Origin: Hysterium pulicare CBS 123377
Taxonomy: Eukaryota > Ascomycota > Dothideomycetes > Hysteriales > Hysteriaceae
Assembly (NCBI GenBank): GCA_000467715.1
Contig: AJFK01000043.1
Coordinates: 1 to 64,000 of the forward strand
DNA: 64,000 bases
Direction: 5' to 3'
Shown here: positions 57,001 to 64,000 of the stretch, one piece after another
Layout of the letters: every line of letters starts with the position of its first letter
How positions within the stretch are numbered: the stretch's first letter is position 1
Notes under the pieces: generated by a model
The model's database searches: none
Seen by the model: only the letters and a program-made list of their open reading frames with translations
What the model was told of the DNA's origin: nothing
Translations under genes and position numbers: made by a program

Positions 57001-59238
57001 TTCCCTACTCTGGTGGCACCGTTCCAATGTTTCGTCGTTGAACATGCTGCTTGTTTAGGATATCCAGTGCTACGAGCAGATTTACGACCACATGCTGATA
57101 AATTTGGGCTCAAGCAACATCCTGCGATCAACGATTGCGCCCAGAAATTGTTGAAGCAACCGCCTAAGAGCAAGTCTCAGGCTGAGATACAATTCGCGTA
57201 CTTTGCCAGTCGATCTGCCGAGCTTGACCAATCTAAGAACTTGGTGAACGAGTTGGGTGGAGGCAGAATTGTGCCTATTTTTCGCAAATACTATCTGGAT
57301 CCCTCATGCAGTGGCTTTGAAGACAAATCCAGGAAGCAAGTCGGGAAAACCGAACTCCGAATCCATCATTACGATCCCCCAGAAACTGTGTTCGTTGGTC
57401 ACGATCAAGAATATCGTGGAATTCTGGACTATGTGCAGTATGGGCCAGAAGCTACACAATTTTTGCTAAAGGTCGGAGCCAAGCATGAACCAAGTAGTCT
57501 TGACCTTGCAAGTCTCTTATCAAAAAACCCAGCAAGATTCCTCAACACGATCGGCCAGGAGAAGTATTTAGAACTTTTACGGAAGTTGGCTGAGCACCAG
57601 GACAACATCTGGAAGGACAAGACTTTAGTGAAAGAGTTGACTAGTTCTCGACTCTTACTGGGCTACAGAGATGTCAAAGATGAGAATGAAAAGCCTGTTC
57701 CTATCGAAGATGATGCTTTCGAAGACAATGAACCTGGGGTCCATCGTGAATGGTCATTGAACAAGGGACCGGAGATCATTATCATCGATGAGGTGCACTT
57801 CTTCACAAGATTTCGAGATTTCATCATCGCAGCTCCGCAAGAAGAACTGCTCGAAAAGTTCTACGAACGATTTGGGGTAAAGAAAATATCTGAGATTGTT
57901 AAGACCGATAAGCGCATTGGAACTCTGCTACGCGATCAGGGTCCAGCTCAAAGACTTCAAAAAGACATCCTCGAGCGTGCACGATTGTATCTTCATGAGT
58001 GCGAACGCGACTCCGGCTCGAAAGTCGTTCATCATGATGCCAAATGGTTGGGTAAACACCTCAAAGTTCAGATCGTCTCTGACATCTCTATTCGCATGAC
58101 GCTCACTAGCCATGGTGTCGCAATTCCACTTTCGAGATCAGCTGCCAAAGCGAAATTAGGTGGTGGTGACTATGTCCTTTACATCACTCCAAAATACGAT
58201 TATTATGATGTTAGTAAGGAACTGATCCCACTGTTGATTAAACGGCCCAATCAGAATGACATCATTGCCCTTGAGCGCTACTTCATGGAGTCGTTGAGAA
58301 GACTCCAGGAGAAGGGCATCAACGTCGAGAGGATCCTCCGAAAGAAAGAGTACGAAGCTCGCATAGCACGACAAGAGGAACTTGAGAAGGAGTATGAGGA
58401 ACAACAGCGTCAGACCGAACAAGCGAAACGCGCGCCCGGCTCGCCGAGCGACGATGAGCCGGACACGCCCGAAAAGGCCGCCCACATGCCAGGCGCTTTT
58501 GGAAGTCCTGATCAAGTCGATGTCGCCAATCAACCGAACGGTCGTCGTAGCCTCGCAGACAACCGCAGCATCATTAGTAAGTGGGCCAAGAAATGGGGTC
58601 TGCAGGACCAACCAGCGTCACGAACGACCGATCCACCACAGATCTCCCGAGATATGTCTGCCACAAGGTCAAATATTCAAAATGCTATCAAGGAATGCCG
58701 GCCCACCAATAAGCAAGCTATCAAATCCAAACACCACGTCGATGCCACAGAGCTTGATAAGGGTGGCTACTGCAACAACGACCAAGCCGAGGATATCTCG
58801 AAGGCATTCACTATGCCATTTAATGGCCGCCACATCGACATCTACTTCGGCAAATACCAAAACGAAACCCCCAAAGACCTCGAAGAACACTTGAAAGCCT
58901 TCCTTCCCCTCATCTTCACCCTGACCAATGTCTTCGGCGTCGATCCCGCGTCCGTAAACATCTTCCTCGACAACCGCTCCAGCACCGTAGCCTTCAACCT
59001 CAGCGGATCGTTGTTCTTCAACCTCGCGTGGTTCATGACAGTACATTGGAAAGATTACAACACGGCAGAGGGGAGGTTGAGGGCATTAGATAGCTGGTTC
59101 TTGACGTACTGCCATGAGCTGGCTCACAACATCGTCGCGGATCATAATGCTAGGCATAATTGGTTCCAGCAGCAGATGGCGATTGAGTTTGCGCAGAAGT
59201 TTAGGGCGTCTTTGGCTGGGTTCACGGAGGGGTTGTAG
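54091..59238 (+). CDS. Sacsin-like HSP90-type ATPase, DUF3684 family, with C-terminal HELAH motif
   Basis: An intronless frame of 1,715 residues. The N terminus is a GHKL/HSP90-type ATPase fold like that of sacsin: N-box TLRELIQNASDAGA (Glu and Asn near 46-50), NDGQPFS at 99-105 and the glycine lid GAFGVGFYSVF at about 126-136. A very long helical middle, not assignable to a named domain, covers residues 400-1400. A charged coiled coil (ILRKKEYEARIARQEELEKE) and a disordered linker follow. The last 150 residues contain YCHELAHNIVADHNARHNWF: HELAH (1675-1679) matches the zincin HExxH, with further His at 1685 and 1689. The fungal family DUF3684 has no proven role; a chaperone-like ATPase with a possible metal-dependent C-terminal domain is my inference. 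Composition flips near 59045. Confidence 0.85.
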   Translation: MATMDFARLRNQTMNDGQDSEVTVNTRALIDKVLARYSSEHTTLRELIQNASDAGASTVIIKYETDPSISTPAPQTSDDSILLKHVIQHHTLKRLVVSNDGQPFSSADWSRLKSIADGNPDETKIGAFGVGFYSVFADCDEPFVVSGDRAMAFYWKGNTLSTKVAVLTSDQTSSNTTFSLEYRQANAASASYNPSRIPDLPTLCQFLCTSLTFVGLQSIELQLDDFKVAVFEKEVSPPTEIRVPSGLRTETEGGIMRVARVTRQSSQITGEWLNVMATAQVAPKRATERVQAEVKNAGTSLKSFFSKFSSGTSTQQPAKPVRPPAPVDRVPDYVDDVSGESRGVIFLQVCTVEVDTRVSRTFSAEIERATKKPPPKKTKIALLTSPFHDTSASLSTSSGSTAQLSERIFSEILPTKAGRIFIGFPTAQTTGYLAHISAPSLIPTVERENIDMNARYISTWNIELLRVAGLACRISYISDMEALKTSTENTAVSDLLPRAIYLLKQYTTYASHPSTSVGEKIDEAFWSCSKERSIEVLSTKGVLPSKVVRMPAETLSFLGEVPMVPQELATGVVSFMMNLHNRGFISELTMEDIKSGLESRALSEEELVEFLIWCGNKLDSTEIDAAGIRNLFAITVAAINDDLGENSQGRIVQLADVDSYLNVARITPTLPIPPQTMPFKFTKSIPPKQLQMFGWKELSIQQWLRFLINSQHKDEFVTSEKFATQVLGLVAKSWDQLDAASKEAVRLMLTPHAIMPTKMGMRRPEESYFPTVKLFDDLPTVKQFPGSKEKFLQALGVRKTIDLPVVFEQMKARDANSEPGKVPWSHVDLIRYFASVVDEIPQKDLERLRQTTFLPGEGLSVSSGQLFKAEDLYAPNPSILALGLNQIKLPFEFRSKSREGTFLLRLGLQEHPTSFAVANLMHRAGQTNNKRLYETSMGYFLQNYFDNGYTKDKDKLGSLTFAYLPTEQVDFPTLVAPFQCFVVEHAACLGYPVLRADLRPHADKFGLKQHPAINDCAQKLLKQPPKSKSQAEIQFAYFASRSAELDQSKNLVNELGGGRIVPIFRKYYLDPSCSGFEDKSRKQVGKTELRIHHYDPPETVFVGHDQEYRGILDYVQYGPEATQFLLKVGAKHEPSSLDLASLLSKNPARFLNTIGQEKYLELLRKLAEHQDNIWKDKTLVKELTSSRLLLGYRDVKDENEKPVPIEDDAFEDNEPGVHREWSLNKGPEIIIIDEVHFFTRFRDFIIAAPQEELLEKFYERFGVKKISEIVKTDKRIGTLLRDQGPAQRLQKDILERARLYLHECERDSGSKVVHHDAKWLGKHLKVQIVSDISIRMTLTSHGVAIPLSRSAAKAKLGGGDYVLYITPKYDYYDVSKELIPLLIKRPNQNDIIALERYFMESLRRLQEKGINVERILRKKEYEARIARQEELEKEYEEQQRQTEQAKRAPGSPSDDEPDTPEKAAHMPGAFGSPDQVDVANQPNGRRSLADNRSIISKWAKKWGLQDQPASRTTDPPQISRDMSATRSNIQNAIKECRPTNKQAIKSKHHVDATELDKGGYCNNDQAEDISKAFTMPFNGRHIDIYFGKYQNETPKDLEEHLKAFLPLIFTLTNVFGVDPASVNIFLDNRSSTVAFNLSGSLFFNLAWFMTVHWKDYNTAEGRLRALDSWFLTYCHELAHNIVADHNARHNWFQQQMAIEFAQKFRASLAGFTEGL

Positions 59239-59803
59239 ACTTTGGGACAACTTGGGCATATGAATGTTGGCTTTGGAGTTGCGAGCATTGACATTGTCTT
59301 CATATAGGATCGCATGAGTTTAGCGGATATGTATCGCATGTGTTGTGAATAGAGTACATAATTTTTTTAAACCAAATCCAAATGATTCGCCTGTAACTCA
59401 CAAGCTATATGCCCTACTGTAACGGAGAACACTCTCTAGATACGATAATTCCCCTACCAATCATGACACTTGAAAGAAACGGATAGCAATTTCCTTGCAC
59501 ATTTCGGTGACGTCCACGCCCTCGCCAAGAGCGCCACACTGATCGGGCGGAGGAATCGATCTCACGCTAAGCCTATATCGTTCATGACGGCGGGCCGCCA
59601 GCGGACCCCAATTCCCCCGAAAGGAAATCCAATTGGAGATATAAAAGAAAGAAAGAGCGCCCACATTTATTCGACGTATTCGACTCTCATACATTAAGCT
59701 CGCTCCCTCTCCTAGAGACTACTTAGTATTTCCCAGTATCCTAGCATTTGATCTTTTTTATATATATAGTTCCCATCCCCGTTCTTGAATAAAGAAAGCA
59801 ACA
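59239..59803. other. Intergenic region before the SDR gene
   Basis: 3' flank of the DUF3684 gene, then the SDR promoter. A TATATATATA tract ends about 35-45 bases before the SDR start and may act as a TATA element or mark the transcription start. No other gene seen. Confidence 0.55.
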
Positions 59804-60954
59804 ATGGTCTCCCTCCCCCAAATCCAATCCTCCAATTCCCAAATCCCCACCGCCCTCCCTCCGCGCCTCGTCGCCGTCTTCGCAGGCGCAACAGCCGGCA
59901 TCGGCGAGACGTGTTTGAAGGAGTTTGCGCAGGATGCGGTGAAGCCTCGGATCTACTTCATCGGGCGTTCACAGGAAGCAGGGGATCGGCTGGATGGAGA
60001 ACTCAAGGCTTTGAATCCGGAGGGGGAGTATGTGTTTTTGAAGATGGATACGAGTTTGTTGCGGAATGTGGATGAGGTGTGTGGGGAGATCAAGAGACGG
60101 GAGGGCCCGGAGGGGGTTGTTAATGTGCTGTTTCTTAGTCAGGGGACGTTGAAGTTTGGGGTTGGTATGTGTTTAGTTTATGCTTTCTTTGGTTTAATCG
60201 GCCTTGAGAGCTTCGGGACTTGTCTCGTGTACGGAGAGGAGAAGGATTGTTTACTTACTACGACCATTTAACTAACTCTTCACTAGATACAACAGAAGGT
60301 CTACATTACCTCATGGCATTAACATACTACTCGCGCACCCGCTTCATCGTTAACCTCCTCCCCCTCATCCAACGCGCTCCCGCCCTCCGTCGCGTAGTCA
60401 CCGTCATGGCCGGAGGCAAAGAAGGCCGCGTCTATTCCGACGACTTCCAGGCTCGAAAGATACCCTTGACAGCCGGCCGGGGCCATTTATGTACCATGCT
60501 GACATTATCCCTCGAAGTGCTGGCCAAAAAAGCTCCCGAAGTATCTTTCATCCACAACTTCCCCGGCGCTGTCAAAACGAATCTTATCAGAGGCGATGAG
60601 GGGTTTATGATGCAGGTTGTGAAATACGCGTTTAAGGTGACGTCCGTCGTTATGACTACTGTGCCGTTGAAGGAATGTGGTGAGAGGCATACGTTTCTTT
60701 GCACCAGCGCGAAATATCCGCCTGCAAAAGTTGAAGAGGCTGCGGGGGTTCCACTGTCGAGGGACATAAAAGTTGCTAGGGGGTCTGATGGGGCAAGCGG
60801 TAGTGGTGTTTATACTGTTGATGGGGAGGGAGAGAGTTCCGGGCCGAAGGTGGAGGAGCTGCTTACGAAGTACAGACAAGAAGGGATAGCGGACAAGCTT
60901 TGGAAGCATACGGAAGGAGAGTTTAGGAGGATTACTGGGTGTGATTCGATATAG
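59804..60954 (+). CDS. Short-chain dehydrogenase/reductase-like protein, atypical catalytic site
   Basis: Two exons (59804-60164, 60287-60954) give 342 residues. The Rossmann nucleotide site is AGATAGIGE (TGxxxGIG type) near residues 27-35, then YFIGRS and NVLFLSQG (NNAG position). The standard YxxxK pair is missing: after VVTVMAGGKEG and a loop, the helix that should carry Tyr and Lys reads GRGHLCTMLTLSLEVLAKK. So oxidoreduction is uncertain, as in several fungal SDR-like proteins. HNFPGAVKTNLIRG matches the family's PG motif. It could act on a secondary-metabolism or steroid-like substrate, but no cluster genes flank it. Each exon starts C-rich and ends G-rich. Confidence 0.8.
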
Positions 60955-61054
60955 TTCCAAGCAGCTTTGATAGTTCTTGGGAGGAAAGCGTTTTCTACTT
61001 GTTTGCAGTAGATAGTTAGTAGTGAATATGCTTCGCGGTAAAAGAAAACCCTGA

Positions 61055-61278
61055 TTACAGACCGTGATAGGTGTATTCTGAGCTCGTTCCTGGATGTGTA
61101 TCCCACGCCCACCACTTCCGTGAATGCTCAGCAAAACAGAGATGCATAGTCCTTCTGACTGATGATCCCACTCACTTACTGAGTCTTCCTCCTCGTCGCT
61201 CCCTCGCTTGCGGTCGAGTTTCCGAAACTTTCCTTCGGCGTTAGCTTCATGCGTAAGGACCTCAACACTCTCCCTCAT
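61055..61278 (-). CDS. Tentative small two-exon gene, 52 residues
   Basis: A minus-strand exon 61278-61180 ends SDEEEDS just before a strong GTAAGT donor. After 65 nt with a plausible branch and an AAG acceptor, an exon 61114-61055 reads on in phase 0 to a stop. The protein begins MRESVEVLTHEANAEGKF, is charged, then has a Trp/Tyr-containing end. The frame just upstream (61279-61390) looks protein-like in another phase (ALVYGADAGGLGLATR), so the true start may lie further upstream across another intron. No family recognised. It could be noise, but the clean intron is unusual for noise. Confidence 0.3.
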
Positions 61279-64000
61279 CGATATATCGCGTAGCTAGTCC
61301 CAAACCTCCAGCATCAGCACCATAAACCAACGCGCTCAATGATCTAGCACGAACATAACGGTGGCGCATTTAGTTGAGAGGGAGAATAGCCATAAGAGGG
61401 TGGATGAGTGGCAGCGCTCGTGGTTCGAAGAGGAAGAACCTTGATTGTTCTCGGAAGCCAGGCCAATGGGTGAGGTCAATGGGTGACGTTGTTTGAGAGG
61501 GCAGTCCAGTTGGCAGATTGAGGCAAATGAGCCTATCTTAGGGCGCTTGATTGAAAACGTTACTGTAGTGAATGTATTGTCAATAGTCTTGAATGCTCGA
61601 TAGGAGTCCAGATGCTAGGAATCGGGGAAGACGAGGCGATCCTCCGACCTGTGCTATAGTAATGCTTCTCCAAGCTTGGCGTAGGCAGCCATTCCATCAC
61701 ATGATGAGGAGAACCATACCATACCTATATCGTTCACTGTAGCGACATACGTAGCGCTAATCCGAATCCGCCCTAGCGCCAGAGCAGGTTATATATTCGC
61801 CAAATCCCCCACCACCTCTTCTTCTTTTTCTTCTTTTTTTCATGGCACTCGAACGCTTTTGACCAAGCCCTTTCGGTGTCATCGATAAAGGCTACTGCTG
61901 GCTCCTGCTATCCAATAGGACCTCCATTCTTCTCACTCTGGCGGAACACAACTTCTTGACCTCTCCTCTGTACGCGACTCACGAGGGGTCTCAACCACCG
62001 CGGTTACTCAAGTCTCGATCTCTTTGGGCTTCGGCCTGGTGCAGTGAGGAAGGCGAACGCGGAGGTGCGGGTAATCTTAATCGTACGCCGCTGTGCCTCC
62101 ATCTTAATCGGGACGGCCACCTACCTGCGAACTGAAATCGCTGCACCGAGATCGAGGATTGGGTTTCAGCAAAGATGCGCTCGACTTTGTTGGTGCTGCG
62201 AAGCAAGGCATGGTCCATGGTCACAAATGGCGCGCCCACGAGGAACCCTTGCTCCCAGGCCCGCTGAATTCTGCGTTGATTGCGGGTTGGATTTAGTCAC
62301 CTTCCCCAAAATATACGAGTCTCTCGGTGATCAGCCTATGGATTCGATGCGGCTGAGGGTGTGCAAGCACTCTCATGCTATCCATTGAAAAAAGTCGCGA
62401 GTTACCTGGCCCGGCTGGCAAGGGGGGCAACTACTAGTTGTCAGTGGCCTCTTTGTGTGGTTGGTTCTTAGTACGTTCGGATTGAAATTATTGCTCATCA
62501 GGTTTTACTTCTTGGTCTCTGGTGGCTTGGGATTTTATCATCGCCCATAGCCGCTTCGAGATAGAACAAGTTGGTTTCCTTTCATTGAGAGTTTCGCCTT
62601 GTGCGGGACCTTGAAGAAGGGTTCATTTTGCCATCTCCCAGAGCTTTTTGGTATTTACCTAGAATCTCCAGTCAGTAACTCCCCCGCCAACACATTTTGT
62701 ATTCCATTTCCTCACCTCATGCTCTATACGGCGGTCTCATGAAGCCCCGCCTCACCCACGCCTTCACGACATGCACGAAGTCAACACCCACAACCTTATC
62801 TTATCATTCTCTGAACTCTTTTGCCATGCATGAGCTTCGACGCCACCGCTTCCCTCGGCATGCAGCTACAACGCCGCAATTGCAAGATCGTGAAGACCAC
62901 GCGTTACGGACATCTTCCATGCGGGTGACGCATTTCCGGGCCTTCGCTCGACGCTGACCGTACGGAGACGAATTGCCAACAAGTAACTCGTCCCACAGTC
63001 ACAGAGTGCCACGCAGCAGGAGGTAATGAAAATTCTTCTTCCCAGCGCATAGTGGTCGCTCAACTCCGCAAGCTGACCTACTCGCAGCTCTTCCTTGAAA
63101 TCACAAACCTCGCCCATGCCTCAATCCTCAAATCTAGTCTTCGACGTATTTCGCCAGCTTGATCTACCCATAACCTAGTTGTAGCCTGTCTTCATCCCGA
63201 CCGTACCTACATCATCCTCACGTTCCCTTCCGACACGAATATTCAACAGACACGAGTCGAATATCCAGGGTTGTACCCGACCGCATTGAGATGCTGATGC
63301 TAGTACATGGTCTACCGGTGTAGATACGATCGGCGCAAAGCGGTTTTGTTAATCAAGATCATCTATGGGATTTGGAGAAGAAGGGCTTGATAACCGCCAC
63401 AAAGTCCAAACGAGGCTATCCTCTTGCAAAGGTATCATGGCCGGAACCACACAACAAAGGCTGAGGGCGTGGAACGCTTTGCGAATAAGACAGGCCACCT
63501 TAGTGCGCAGGTTACTTACCACAGAGGCTTGGACTCTATCGGGGCCGATGGGACAACGGAATAGCGAATGGCACAATGGCATCGCAGTATGATTGCGGTC
63601 ACGTATTGAAGAATGGAAAGTGAGAATAACAAAAGCATGATGAACTAGAAACGAGAAGGCGCTTGACTCGTGGCTGATGATGAATAGAACCAAATGAGCC
63701 CGGCACATAGCTTACCCATGCGTTGAGTGCCTTGCAGAATAAAAAGAATTTGATGAAGATATTGATTCAAGAGCTCTTGCCTGAAATCACGATGATGAAG
63801 CTCCGCTGGCCGAGTCGTTATAGGCTCATCATGCAATTGAGGAACCGGTCGTTATAGATGCATCCAATTCCCGTTTCCTCCGAGCTTCAGCGTCTGGCTC
63901 TGAAAATGCGATCCTTCGAATGATTTGCCATTCGCGACGCGGGGTCCCGCACAAAGCCACCAAACGAGACAAGGAACGACCGCGATGTCATAACTAATAG
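61279..64000. other. Right-end stretch without supported genes
   Basis: No frame with recognisable content. Features noted are a pyrimidine-rich tract near 61800-61840 (TTCTTC repeats and a T run), open frames of 75-119 codons on both strands without domains, and scattered splice-like sites that I cannot chain into a gene. A promoter or the start of a gene beyond the window may lie here. Confidence 0.5.

Noticed and set aside
60505-61278. 257-codon minus-strand frame overlapping the SDR gene
   Set aside because: Mostly antisense to the SDR coding exon. Only its first 33 codons, before a strong donor, are kept as a tentative exon.
1-64000. Retroelement, LTR or other virus-derived copies
   Set aside because: I saw no reverse transcriptase, integrase or capsid-like frames and no long terminal repeats. 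The repeats found are short and non-coding.

Overview
The window is nuclear DNA of a filamentous ascomycete (Pezizomycotina; a leotiomycete is my best guess, from gene content and intron style only). Signs are spliceosomal introns mostly 45-110 nt long with GTRNGT donors and YAG acceptors, an intron-bearing tRNA-Thr, and fungal-type genes such as TRS120/HypA, LOC1, MAU2, RPC82, QCR2, ATP15, VPS55 and VPS68.

Layout. Positions 1-25 kb are gene-poor and mostly accessory: diverged repeats (1-1.7 kb), TMA64/eIF2D (1.7-3.8 kb, minus), a fungal multipass membrane protein (5.1-6.5 kb), an RG-rich unknown protein (8.2-10.3 kb), tRNA-Thr(CGU) (11 kb), a cyclase-family enzyme (11.6-12.9 kb, minus), a CorA-like membrane protein (14-16.4 kb), a fungal glycosylated membrane protein (17.6-20.1 kb), an orphan basic protein (22.2-23.7 kb, minus) and an acidic protein with a 20-residue repeat (24.6-25.4 kb). 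Long stretches between these hold no recognisable gene.

Positions 26-44 kb are a dense housekeeping block: MAU2 cohesin loader, a YheT/EMB8-type hydrolase, LOC1, VPS68, VPS55, proteasome alpha6 (PRE5), ATP15, NatC subunit NAA35/MAK10, a CENP-W histone-fold gene in four short exons, QCR2 and RPC82. Many are head-to-head pairs sharing 230-360 bp: MAU2/hydrolase, LOC1/VPS68, VPS55/PRE5 and QCR2/RPC82. VPS68 and VPS55, whose products form one endosomal complex in yeast, are convergent neighbours.

Positions 44.8-48.4 kb hold an F-box/leucine-rich gene and a second F-box-like gene that is a pseudogene in one continuous frame with three stops. Next come TRS120 (minus) and, divergently, a 1,715-residue sacsin-like ATPase of the DUF3684 type ending in a zincin-like HELAH motif, then an SDR-family gene. 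The last 2.7 kb hold nothing I can support beyond one tentative small gene.

The most unusual structure I see is a repeated strand-composition flip. In at least nine genes, on both strands, the coding strand is C-rich and then abruptly G-rich over roughly the last 200-600 nt of an exon. Exon borders were set by reading frame, splice signals and remembered family sequence; no alignment was run.
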